DNA of 64,000 nucleotides from Spirosoma fluviale (GTDB taxonomy: Bacteria; Bacteroidota; Bacteroidia; Cytophagales; Spirosomataceae), in assembly GCF_900230225.1 (NCBI RefSeq), contig NZ_OCNH01000001.1, forward strand, positions 1,984,001 to 2,048,000, read 5' to 3'. Below, piece after piece: positions 25,820 through 34,029 of the stretch (the first letter of the stretch is position 1; every line of letters starts with the position of its first letter). Made by a program: the position numbers and the translations under genes. Under the pieces are notes generated by a model that made no database searches, was not told the origin of the DNA, and was given only the letters and a program-made list of their open reading frames with translations.

Positions 25820-27214
25820 ATGAATACTCAGCGAATAACCGTATTTCTCACTATACTCCTTTTTGTTTTTAGTCTGGAAGCGTGCAAACACGTTCGTCCG
25901 GACGCGCCGGTTCAGGAAGAATTTGAACCACCAATCACGGAGCCCGTCTCCTACATGGCGGGTAATCTCACCTTCAACATCCGGGATTTAGAAGCCAAGA
26001 TCAATAAGTCACTAAAGAAGACCCTTGTTCCGGAAGAGACCTTCGAAGGACGTAAAGGCGAAGCCTGGCGGTTTCGGGTAGAACGTACCGGCCCCGTTCG
26101 CATTCGGTACGCCAATCGAAAAGTCTATTTCTCGGCTCCGCTGGAGGTATGGTATACGAACCCAATTGGCCTGCGAAAAAGTGCCAAACGAAAGAGTCGA
26201 ACGCTCTGTGCACTTTCTGTAACGTTTAACAGTCCCGTTGGCGTTGGCACACAGTGGCGGCTGGCCACAAGATCCAGGTTCGAAAACTACCAATGGATTA
26301 AAGAACCCAAAGTTCAATTGCTCGGAATAAAGCTCAATGTAAAAGGTATCGCCGAAAAAATACTCGATAAACGCAAAGCCGACATCGAAAAGGCCATCGA
26401 CAAAGCCGTGTTCGACGGTCTGCGTCTCGACCGGGAGGTGAGTAAAGTCTGGCGTGACATGCAGAACCCACTGCGCATTGCCAAAGTGCCCGAAAATTTC
26501 TGGCTGCTTCCCAAACCGTTCAGCATTGCGGTGGCACCCGTTTATGGCAATAAGGAGCAAATTACGGTACCCATTCAGATTGCCTTCCGGGTCAAAACGC
26601 ATCTGGGGCCAAAGCCGATGGTTGACAGTTTAATTATGCTACCCCGACTATTACGCCGAAACAGTCTGCCCGATTCGGCCCGTATCGAGGTGCTGGCGTT
26701 TATTCCTTATTCGGATGTCAATGCGGTACTAGCCCGCACGCTGGCGAAGCAGAAGCTGGCACTGGCCGGTGGAAATATAACCATCAAAAGCGTATCCGTG
26801 TACGGAAACGGGCGTAAGCTTATTCTGAAGGCGGATGTGGGCGGCAAAGTGAAAGGGTCGCTGTTCTTTCATGGAGATCCGGAGTACGATACCCTCACCA
26901 ACACCCTGCGGATGAACGAGGTCGATTTTGATGTCGACACCAAAGAGCGGTTGTTCGCTACCGCCGACTGGCTATTGCACGACCACCTCCGCGACACCAT
27001 TCAGGCAGCTATGGTTATTCCACTTCGTCAGCAGATTTCGTCCATTCCCGACAAAATTGAAACCGCTTTCGCGAATGCCAAAGTGGGGCAGAAAACAGCG
27101 TTGAACATCGACACGTTTCGGCTGATACCCCAGCGAATCGTGGTCCGGTCGGATGGTATTCAGGTGTTGATCAAGGTGAAATCGAAGGTGGCCGTTAAAG
27201 TCAAACGGTTTTGA
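25820..27214 (+). CDS. DUF4403-family lipoprotein
   Basis: 464 residues from the ATG at 25820 (frame opens at 25772). N-terminal signal with lipobox-like FSLEAC. DUF4403 features: GNLTFNIRDLEAKINKSL, PVRIRYANRKVYFSAPLEVWYT, IEKAIDKAVFDGLRLDREVSKVWRDMQNPLRI, IPYSDVNAVLARTLAKQ, KLILKADVGGKVKGSLFFHGDPEYD. Mostly beta, with resemblance to lipid- or SMP-like tubular folds in the family; probably anchored in a membrane, role unknown. Confidence 0.87.
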   Translation: MNTQRITVFLTILLFVFSLEACKHVRPDAPVQEEFEPPITEPVSYMAGNLTFNIRDLEAKINKSLKKTLVPEETFEGRKGEAWRFRVERTGPVRIRYANRKVYFSAPLEVWYTNPIGLRKSAKRKSRTLCALSVTFNSPVGVGTQWRLATRSRFENYQWIKEPKVQLLGIKLNVKGIAEKILDKRKADIEKAIDKAVFDGLRLDREVSKVWRDMQNPLRIAKVPENFWLLPKPFSIAVAPVYGNKEQITVPIQIAFRVKTHLGPKPMVDSLIMLPRLLRRNSLPDSARIEVLAFIPYSDVNAVLARTLAKQKLALAGGNITIKSVSVYGNGRKLILKADVGGKVKGSLFFHGDPEYDTLTNTLRMNEVDFDVDTKERLFATADWLLHDHLRDTIQAAMVIPLRQQISSIPDKIETAFANAKVGQKTALNIDTFRLIPQRIVVRSDGIQVLIKVKSKVAVKVKRF

Positions 27215-27233
27215 TTTGCCAGCGTCTTCCTCT

Positions 27234-27857
27234 TTATTTTGACTGCCATCGCCAGAGGTAGCGGCTCGCGGTGGTGCGGTAAGGTCGCCAGGGTTCGGCT
27301 ATTTCAAGCAGCGTTTTATACAACGTTTTTCCGGTAAGTCCGTCCGTCTGTTCAGGATAAGCCCTAATCATCCGCTGCCGGATAACCAGATCGTCGATCG
27401 GGAAAATGTCGGGTCTGTCCAGAACAAACATGAGCAACATCTCGACTGTCCACCGCCCAACTCCTTTGATGGGGAGCAGGTACTGCACAATTTCTTCGTC
27501 CGTCAGGGCATCAAGGTGAGCCCGGTCGATGGGTTTTTCCAGTGAAAACTCCGCTACACTTTGCAGGTACTTGATTTTCTGAAACGATAAGCCCGCGCTG
27601 CGCAGCTCGTCGGTGGTTTTCAGCAGCAGCGCATCCGCCTGAGGGTAATTGTCCGGAAACAGCGCCCGAAACCGGCCGAAGATCGCATCGGCGGCTTTCA
27701 CCGAAATTTGCTGCGACACAATGCTTTCGAGCAACGCCAGATACACATCGCTGGCGTAGTCGTTGAAGATCTTGGGCGCAGGTGTTTCCGCCATGATCCG
27801 GGCCATGACCGGGTCCTGAGCCAGATGCATCAGGGCGGGGGAATTGATTTCCGTCAT
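27234..27857 (-). CDS. DNA-3-methyladenine glycosylase, AlkA-like
   Basis: 207 residues, HhH-GPD superfamily: LLESIVSQQISVKAADAIFGRF, RSAGLSFQKIKYLQSVAEF, hairpin YLLPIKGVGRWTVEMLLMFVL and catalytic Asp region DIFPIDDLVIRQ. Removes alkylated purines from DNA in base-excision repair. Shorter than E. coli AlkA, lacking the N-terminal beta domain. Convergent with the DUF4403 gene, 19 bp between stops. Confidence 0.92.
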   Translation of the reverse strand: MTEINSPALMHLAQDPVMARIMAETPAPKIFNDYASDVYLALLESIVSQQISVKAADAIFGRFRALFPDNYPQADALLLKTTDELRSAGLSFQKIKYLQSVAEFSLEKPIDRAHLDALTDEEIVQYLLPIKGVGRWTVEMLLMFVLDRPDIFPIDDLVIRQRMIRAYPEQTDGLTGKTLYKTLLEIAEPWRPYRTTASRYLWRWQSK

Positions 27858-27887
27858 CTCAAAAAAAGTAAACTACTTCTGTATGTA

Positions 27888-27962
27888 GATTTATTGAACA
27901 CAGAGATGCAGAGAGCACAGGGTTTAAATCAGTAGTATAATTTCTGTGCCCTCTGCGTTTAA
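27888..27962. repeat. Intergenic CACAGAG-type inverted repeat
   Basis: GCAGAGAGCACAG (27908-27920) and CTGTGCCCTCTGC (27944-27956) form an imperfect inverted repeat with one mismatch, preceded by ACACAGAGAT. Words of this kind occur as dispersed repeats in several bacteria. Lies between two minus-strand genes. Confidence 0.45.
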
Positions 27963-27976
27963 CCAGCTGAAGATTA

Positions 27977-29044
27977 CTACAATCGTAGTAGGCCTAGACC
28001 GGGGCCACCGGTGGGGCGCATGTAGCCATCTTCGACGGTGAAGCCGCCCGAAACGACGTCTTCTGCCAGGTCGAAACTCCCGTCGAGGTCGAGGTATCGG
28101 GTGTTTGGACAGGCGAAGGCCGCATGCAGGGCGGCCGTTATACTGATGCGGCTTTCGTCGTTACATCCCCAGAACAGGGCAATATCGACCGGTCGGGCAA
28201 TGTTTGCGATTTGAATAGCCGATCGGATACCGCCACACTTCATCAATTTGATGTTGAAGATACCAAAAGGCTGGGGCTGCTGGGAGAGTTTAATGGCTGC
28301 TTCCGGATCTTTTAAGGATTCATCGGCCGCCAGCAGGCAACGGGCATCATCCGGCAAGCCAAGAAGTTCATGTTCCTGACCAACCGGCAGTGGCTGCTCA
28401 ATCAGTTCGATATTCAGGGATTTCGTATGTATCAGAAATCGCGTTAATTCCGCTAAGGAATAGCCCTGATTGGCATCGACGCGAATGATTAGTGATTGGC
28501 CAAAGGTTTCGCGGAGTTTTACAATTCGCTCGATGTCTTCGTCAACCTGCACGCCCGTCTTCACCTTAAGCACCCGGAAGCCCTGCTGTACATAAGCAGC
28601 CGCTTCGGTCAGGGTGTCGGCGGTGTTCATGATGCCGATGGTCACGGACGTGGGCAGGGTGCGGATGGTTCGGCCGTAAAACTGCACAACAGGAATCCCT
28701 AAGTATTGAGCAAAAGCGTCATGAATGGCAATGTCCAGCGCAGCCAGGGTGCCGGGTGCCTGCGGAAACTGAGCCCGGGCATCGTCGATCAGTTCGTGCA
28801 GAGAGCGGATATCCCGGCCAATCAGACTCGTCATCCAGTCACTTTGCAAATTAAGATGCGTTTGTTCCGGCGTTTCGCCAACCACGTCCGGGTCGGGGTT
28901 GGCCGCGCCCAGGCCAACCAGCCCATTTTCCAGTTCCAGTTCAACAAAAACGTTTTCTACCGCCGACGTTGTCTGATAGGCAATGGTATACGGTTTGGTC
29001 AGGGCCAGGTCCCGGCGATAAGTGCGGATGGCGTTAATGCGCAT
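27977..29044 (-). CDS. Dipeptide epimerase / N-acetyl-D-glutamate racemase-like (enolase superfamily)
   Basis: 355 residues of the muconate-lactonizing subgroup: K160 and K162 in VLKVKTGV, metal ligands in RVDANQGYS, LIEQPLP and LAADESL, and the second base region KLMKCGG. Relatives epimerise L-Ala-D/L-Glu from peptidoglycan; a related enzyme (DgcA) racemises N-acetyl-D-glutamate. It overlaps the upstream DUF1611 gene by 11 bp, so they are translated together. This pairing favours a D-glutamate route, but the dipeptide role is not excluded. Confidence 0.9.
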   Translation of the reverse strand: MRINAIRTYRRDLALTKPYTIAYQTTSAVENVFVELELENGLVGLGAANPDPDVVGETPEQTHLNLQSDWMTSLIGRDIRSLHELIDDARAQFPQAPGTLAALDIAIHDAFAQYLGIPVVQFYGRTIRTLPTSVTIGIMNTADTLTEAAAYVQQGFRVLKVKTGVQVDEDIERIVKLRETFGQSLIIRVDANQGYSLAELTRFLIHTKSLNIELIEQPLPVGQEHELLGLPDDARCLLAADESLKDPEAAIKLSQQPQPFGIFNIKLMKCGGIRSAIQIANIARPVDIALFWGCNDESRISITAALHAAFACPNTRYLDLDGSFDLAEDVVSGGFTVEDGYMRPTGGPGLGLLRL

Positions 29045-30098
29045 GGGCCATGGACGTTAGGGCATGAATGATGGGTAAAATGGGTTCTACGCCTTCTTCC
29101 AGCGGCAACAGTACCGGAATACCCAGCCGCCCGGCATATTCCTCCTGAAAGGCGAAGGCATCCTCCCTGGAGCATCCTTCCGTGTTCAGGGCGAGGGCAA
29201 TGACCGTCGACCCGTAACACCCGATCAGGGCAATTTCTGACTCGACCGACGGTATTTCTCCCCAGGCCGGTAGATGGTCGTAATACGTACGTTTGGGCGC
29301 GTGAACCAGAACTACATGCCGCGCATTGCCCGAAACCAGAAATTCCGAGCCGCAGGGGCCGCTGGGATTACGCAGTGAAGCCTGCCCCTCAATAAGTAGT
29401 ACATCGGCCCCCGTTTCCCGCCAGCATGACACCAGCGCGTGTTCCAGCTCGCCCGACACGAAATCGTTGAGGGTCGAGTCGAAGATGAACCCGTACCGGA
29501 CGCCCTGTAGCCAGCCGGTTTGCCCGGTATAAATCATCTGGGCATTGATCTGTTGTCGCTCGCAGGCTTCCCGGATCAGGCGGGTGGTGGTGCGTTTCCC
29601 CAGGGCACAGTCCGTGCCCATAATGGCTATAATAGGGGCCGTTACCTGATTGATCTCGCCTGTCCAGAAATGCAGCTCGTGCCGGGGCTTTGGTCGCCGG
29701 ACATCGATTAATTGAGCTCCCGACTGCTGGGCCAGCGCCACCAGTTCAGGCTTATCGTTTAGAAATTCGTGGAGTCCGTTAACGATGGAAAGGCCCTGTT
29801 GAAGGCAAAGTTTGATGTCGGCCAGCATGTTTTCCGGCAAAACACCCCCGTTGGTCGCCACCGCAACGATGGCGTAGGAAACGGCAGGCAGATGGGTAAG
29901 TGCTTCGGTAACCGAAGAAAAAATGGGTATGTTGCGGTTGGTGCCGTCGAGTATAGCTCCCGCATCCTGTCCGGCTGTTGGGGCGTCGACTACACCGGCA
30001 ACGGTGTACCGCTCGGTGCCCCGGATAAGGCCGTGAGCCGTTTTGGCATCGGTCGTCGTGAAAAGGCCATCAGTAAGCAGTATAGCTTTATTAGTCAT
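29034..30098 (-). CDS. DUF1611-family protein, DgcN-like
   Basis: 354 residues. N-terminal Rossmann-like domain (AGAILDGTNRNIPIFSSVTEAL) and C-terminal P-loop-like domain (IAIMGTDCALGKRTTTRLIREACERQQINAQMIYTGQTGWLQGVRYG, DVLLIEGQASLRNPSG). DUF1611 proteins encoded next to enolase-superfamily epimerases have been reported as D-glutamate N-acetyltransferases (DgcN); that assignment is transferred here from the gene pairing. It is divergent from the D-aminoacylase fusion, with a 142-bp shared spacer. Confidence 0.85.
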   Translation of the reverse strand: MTNKAILLTDGLFTTTDAKTAHGLIRGTERYTVAGVVDAPTAGQDAGAILDGTNRNIPIFSSVTEALTHLPAVSYAIVAVATNGGVLPENMLADIKLCLQQGLSIVNGLHEFLNDKPELVALAQQSGAQLIDVRRPKPRHELHFWTGEINQVTAPIIAIMGTDCALGKRTTTRLIREACERQQINAQMIYTGQTGWLQGVRYGFIFDSTLNDFVSGELEHALVSCWRETGADVLLIEGQASLRNPSGPCGSEFLVSGNARHVVLVHAPKRTYYDHLPAWGEIPSVESEIALIGCYGSTVIALALNTEGCSREDAFAFQEEYAGRLGIPVLLPLEEGVEPILPIIHALTSMAHAH

Positions 30099-30240
30099 GT
30101 AAGGGTAGGATCATTTGCCGGTTAAAAGTAGATTTTTATTCTTGAAATTGATTTGATTGCCAAACGATAGGGGACAATTTCCTGAAAATTGAAATAATAT
30201 TCTTATCCTGTGCCCACATTCTGCTTAAACTTCACCTGAT

Positions 30241-32787
30241 ATGCCGCTCATTGCCCGCTGCCTTACACCACTTGGTTTCCTTTTGTACTTAGCTGCTTTA
30301 TCCCTTCAGGCGCAACCTACCGACCGGCTGTTGCCCGGTCGCCTGAAAACGCTCGATTCCACCCTGACGTACCTTCACGAACGGGCGTTGTTCAATGGGG
30401 TCGTTCTGGTTGCCGAAAAAGGGACGGTCCGCTACCGGAAAGCATTTGGCACGGCCAGCATCGCCACCCATGAACCCTTGTCAACGAGTTCAGCTTTCAA
30501 TCTGGCGTCGATCTCGAAGCAATTCGTTGCCCTGATGATCATGCAGTTGCAGGAACGGGGAAAGCTCCGCTATGACGAAACCGTTCGGACCTATCTACCC
30601 GATTTTCCCTACGACACCATTACCGTTCGGCATCTGCTGACCCATACATCCGGCCTTTCGGAGTACGATGGCCTGATGCAACGGTATTCCGGGCCGCTCG
30701 ATACGCTCACAAACGGGGGGATGATGCAGTTGCTGCGTCAGCATAAACCACCGCTGTTGTTCAGGCCCGGTACGCAGTGGGCATACTCCAATACCGGTTA
30801 TGTGTTGCTGGGATCAATCATTAGCACCCTGGCGGGTATGCCCGTGGAGCAGTTCCTGGATCAGCAGATTGTAAAACCCCTTAAGCTGAAAAATACGTAC
30901 GCCTATTATCTTAACAGCCAGACCAGACCCCACAACCGGGTGTATGGATTTGGGCGGGAGAATGGCAAAAACGTCATGAATGACCTTATTCGGCTGGATG
31001 GTGTCATTGGCGATGGGAATATCTATTCGTCTGCAGACGATTTGCTGACATGGGAACAGGCGCTGGCAACGGAAAAGCTGGTTAGGAAACAGACGATGCA
31101 GGAGGCATTCAAGCCAGTGGAATTGACCGGTAACCGCACCTATCCGTATGGCTTCGGCTGGTTTATTGAAGACGGCGGGAGCATACTGGCGCATACCGGT
31201 AGCTGGGTTGGCTTTCTGAACGTAATCGTCCGGTACGTCGATAAAAAACAAACGCTGATTGTGCTTAGCAACAGTAGCGAGGGAACAGCCCGGCGGGTGG
31301 CCCGCGACATTCTGGAAGGTAAACCCCTGACGTTGCCCCAAACGAAACTCATCACGAACGTTCGGCTTGTGGATGGCACAGGCACTCCAGCCCGGAAATC
31401 GGCTGTTCGGCTTCGGAACGACCGAATCTGGGAAATGGGTAACCTGACGCCTTTCCCGAACGAGCCCGTTACCGACGGACAGGGCCTGGTGCTGGCACCA
31501 GGATTTATCGATAGCCACAGCCACCATGTGTCGGGTCTGAGTCGCCAGCCCGATGCACCCGCCCTGGTGAGTCAGGGGATAACAACTCTGGTGTCGGGGC
31601 AGGATGGTGGAAGCTGGGCGATGGATACTCTACAGGCTCAGTTGACGCGGCAACCCGTAGCGGTCAATATAGCGAGCTATACGGGACAGGCTACGCTACG
31701 GCAGCAGGTAATGGGGGTCAATGGGCTGTACCGAACGGCAAAACCCGACGAAGTTACCCGGATGAAAGCTATTTTGCGAACTGAACTGGCCAAAGGGTCG
31801 CTGGGGTTATCGACCGGACTGGAGTACGAATCCGCCTTTTTTTCCAGCCGCGACGAGGTGATCCAACTGGCACAGGTTGCGGCCGATTCGGGTGGACGGT
31901 ACATGAGCCACATCCGAAGTGAGGATATTTCACTGGACGATGCCGTGGATGAAATCATTCAGATCGGGCGATTGACGAAAATGCCTGTACAGATTTCTCA
32001 CCTTAAAATCGCGCTTCGGGACAAATGGGGGCAGTCGGCCCGCATTCTGGCCCAACTCGAACGCGCCCGCGCCGAGGGGATAAACATCACTGCCGACTGT
32101 TATCCGTACGATTACTGGAACTCGACGCTGCGGGTGCTCTTCCCGAAGCGGGATTACACCAACGCGACCAGCGCTGAATTTGCCGTTACCCAGCTCTTCG
32201 ATCCAATGCAGTCGGTATTGGTTCGCTTTGCGCCAAATCCGGTTTATGCCGAAAAAACGGTTGGCGAAGTAGCGGCTCTGCGTCGTGAAAAACCGGCTCA
32301 AACGCTGATGGCCCTGATTGGCGAAGCGTCGAACTACGCAAAAAACAACCCCGACGCCGACGGTATAGAAGCCATTATGGGAAAGTCGATGGATGAACCC
32401 GATGTCGCTAATTTTCTGGCCTGGCCGCACACAAACATCTGTTCCGATGGGGCAAATGACGGGCACCCGCGCGGGTATGGTGCGTTTACCCGCGTATTGG
32501 GGCGTTATGTGCGCGACCAGAAAATCATACCCCTCGAAACGGCCATCCAGAAAATGACCAGCCTCACAGCCGAACACCTCGGCCTGGTCGATAGAGGATT
32601 GATTGCCCCCGGCTATTTTGCCGACCTGGTACTATTGAATCCGGATAGCGTGCAGGACAATGCCCGTATCGGCAGCAACAAAGCGCTGTCGAGCGGCATC
32701 GAATCTGTTTGGGTGGCCGGGCAGCTTGTGTATCAGGGACAAAAAACGACCGGTGCACATCCGGGCGTTTTAATTCGGCGGAAGTGA
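30241..32787 (+). CDS. Fused serine D-peptidase-like and D-aminoacylase protein
   Basis: 848 residues, exported (signal peptide to about residue 24). Residues about 35-355 form a class-C beta-lactamase/D-aminopeptidase domain with SxxK at S90-K93 (SISK), YSN at 182-184 and HTG at 318-320. Residues about 368-848 form a D-aminoacylase-type amidohydrolase: GFIDSHSHH (H426, H428), GSLGLSTGLEYES, MSHIRSED, QISHLK and SDGAND. The Cys usually found in the VGNCG segment of D-aminoacylases is replaced (VSGQDGGSW). Probably frees D-amino acids from peptides, then deacylates N-acyl-D-residues in the periplasm. Confidence 0.88.
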   Translation: MPLIARCLTPLGFLLYLAALSLQAQPTDRLLPGRLKTLDSTLTYLHERALFNGVVLVAEKGTVRYRKAFGTASIATHEPLSTSSAFNLASISKQFVALMIMQLQERGKLRYDETVRTYLPDFPYDTITVRHLLTHTSGLSEYDGLMQRYSGPLDTLTNGGMMQLLRQHKPPLLFRPGTQWAYSNTGYVLLGSIISTLAGMPVEQFLDQQIVKPLKLKNTYAYYLNSQTRPHNRVYGFGRENGKNVMNDLIRLDGVIGDGNIYSSADDLLTWEQALATEKLVRKQTMQEAFKPVELTGNRTYPYGFGWFIEDGGSILAHTGSWVGFLNVIVRYVDKKQTLIVLSNSSEGTARRVARDILEGKPLTLPQTKLITNVRLVDGTGTPARKSAVRLRNDRIWEMGNLTPFPNEPVTDGQGLVLAPGFIDSHSHHVSGLSRQPDAPALVSQGITTLVSGQDGGSWAMDTLQAQLTRQPVAVNIASYTGQATLRQQVMGVNGLYRTAKPDEVTRMKAILRTELAKGSLGLSTGLEYESAFFSSRDEVIQLAQVAADSGGRYMSHIRSEDISLDDAVDEIIQIGRLTKMPVQISHLKIALRDKWGQSARILAQLERARAEGINITADCYPYDYWNSTLRVLFPKRDYTNATSAEFAVTQLFDPMQSVLVRFAPNPVYAEKTVGEVAALRREKPAQTLMALIGEASNYAKNNPDADGIEAIMGKSMDEPDVANFLAWPHTNICSDGANDGHPRGYGAFTRVLGRYVRDQKIIPLETAIQKMTSLTAEHLGLVDRGLIAPGYFADLVLLNPDSVQDNARIGSNKALSSGIESVWVAGQLVYQGQKTTGAHPGVLIRRK

Positions 32788-32849
32788 CCGGAGATCGTTA
32801 ATTTTGTCCGTAATACCGATTACCAAGTCCCGTAAACCGAATACGCATT

Positions 32850-33884
32850 TTGATCCCTGCTGTTGACGCCCTGTTAAAAGACATCCGAAATAAGCGGATT
32901 GCCCCTGTTTACCTGATTCATGGGGACGAGCCCTATTACCTCGATCGTATTGCCGAAGAACTGGAAAAAGTGGCCGTGCCCGTTGCCGAGCGTGGGTTCA
33001 ATCAATTTGTTCTCTTCGGAAAAGAGACCGATGCCGGCGCTGTACTGAACTACGCCCGGCGGTATCCGTTCATGGCGGAACGCCAGTTGGTGCTCGTTAA
33101 AGAAGCCCAGCAACTGAACGGCATCAACGACAAGTCGACCCAGACCCTGTTTGAAGATTACGCCCTGAACCCCCTTCCAAGCACGATCCTGATGCTGTGC
33201 TACGTAAAGGAAGACGGGAAGCCGGGCCTCGACGAGCGGAAAGCCTGGGTAAAAGCCTTCGGCGCGAAGGGTAAACTGCTGGGCGTCAAAAAACTGTACG
33301 ACAACAAAATCCCGGATTGGGTAGGGGAGTACTGCCGGGAGCAGGGTGCCAAAGTTAGCCCGAAAGCCTGCCAGCTTCTGGCCGACCACATCGGAAATGA
33401 CCTTAAACGGCTGGCGGGTGAAATCGATAAAATCCTGATAAACCTCCATGTCGGGGAAGAAATATCCGCAGCCACCGTGGAGCGGCTGGTGGGTATCAGT
33501 AAAGAGTACAACGTCTTTGAACTCCAGAAAGCCCTCGTCCAACGCGACGTGCTAAAGGCCAATCAAATCGTCGATTATTTCGGCCGTAATCCCAAAGACA
33601 ATCCATTAGTGGTTATTCTGGCGCAGTTATTCGGGTATTTCAGCAAAGTGATTCTGGTACAGGCGTCAAAAGATCAGACCGATAAAGGCCTGGCTCCGCT
33701 GTTGGGTGTCAACCCGTTTTTCGTTAAAGATTACCTCTCGGCCGCCCGCACATTCCCCCTTCCCAAAGTGGCCGCCATTATCAGTGCCATCCGCCGGGCC
33801 GACGCCCGCAGTAAAGGCATCGACTCACCAACCATGAATGAAAGCGATATTCTTCGGGAGTTGGTGTTCGACGTGCTGCATTGA
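32850..33884 (+). CDS. holA: DNA polymerase III subunit delta
   Basis: 344 residues starting at TTG (32850). HolA features: RIAPVYLIHGDEPYYLDRIAEEL, FNQFVLFGKETDAG, RRYPFMAERQLVLVKEAQQL, LGNDL-like HIGNDLKRLAGEIDKIL, and the C-terminal helical domain (NPLVVILAQLFGYFSKVILVQ). It opens the beta clamp in the clamp loader. Downstream palindrome starts inside the stop codon region. Confidence 0.93.
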   Translation: MIPAVDALLKDIRNKRIAPVYLIHGDEPYYLDRIAEELEKVAVPVAERGFNQFVLFGKETDAGAVLNYARRYPFMAERQLVLVKEAQQLNGINDKSTQTLFEDYALNPLPSTILMLCYVKEDGKPGLDERKAWVKAFGAKGKLLGVKKLYDNKIPDWVGEYCREQGAKVSPKACQLLADHIGNDLKRLAGEIDKILINLHVGEEISAATVERLVGISKEYNVFELQKALVQRDVLKANQIVDYFGRNPKDNPLVVILAQLFGYFSKVILVQASKDQTDKGLAPLLGVNPFFVKDYLSAARTFPLPKVAAIISAIRRADARSKGIDSPTMNESDILRELVFDVLH

Positions 33885-33938
33885 CGTTGAAGTGGTACGG
33901 GATAGCAGGATGCTGTCCCGTACCACTTCAACGTCAAT
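33880..33938. terminator. Palindrome overlapping the holA stop codon
   Basis: 23-bp arms 33880-33902 and 33916-33938 complement perfectly, and AGCA/TGCT extends the stem to a small loop. The left arm includes the TGA stop (33882-33884). A short T4 follows the right arm on +. Confidence 0.85.
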
Positions 33939-33992
33939 TTTCATCGTGTAAAAACAAGCTCATTAGGTACTGTCATCTGTTTTTTCTAATAT

Positions 33993-34007
33993 TGCAACGT
34001 TGTTGCA
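33993..34007. promoter_or_regulatory. Operator-like palindrome before TonB receptor
   Basis: TGCAAC-GTT-GTTGCA, a perfect 6+6 inverted repeat, 23 bp before the receptor ATG, next to TAATATTG (7 of 8 of the -7 box). Layout suits a repressor; a Fur/Zur-family metal regulator is a guess from the type of target. Confidence 0.5.
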
Positions 34008-34029
34008 TAAATGAAGCTGTGTATTCTAC

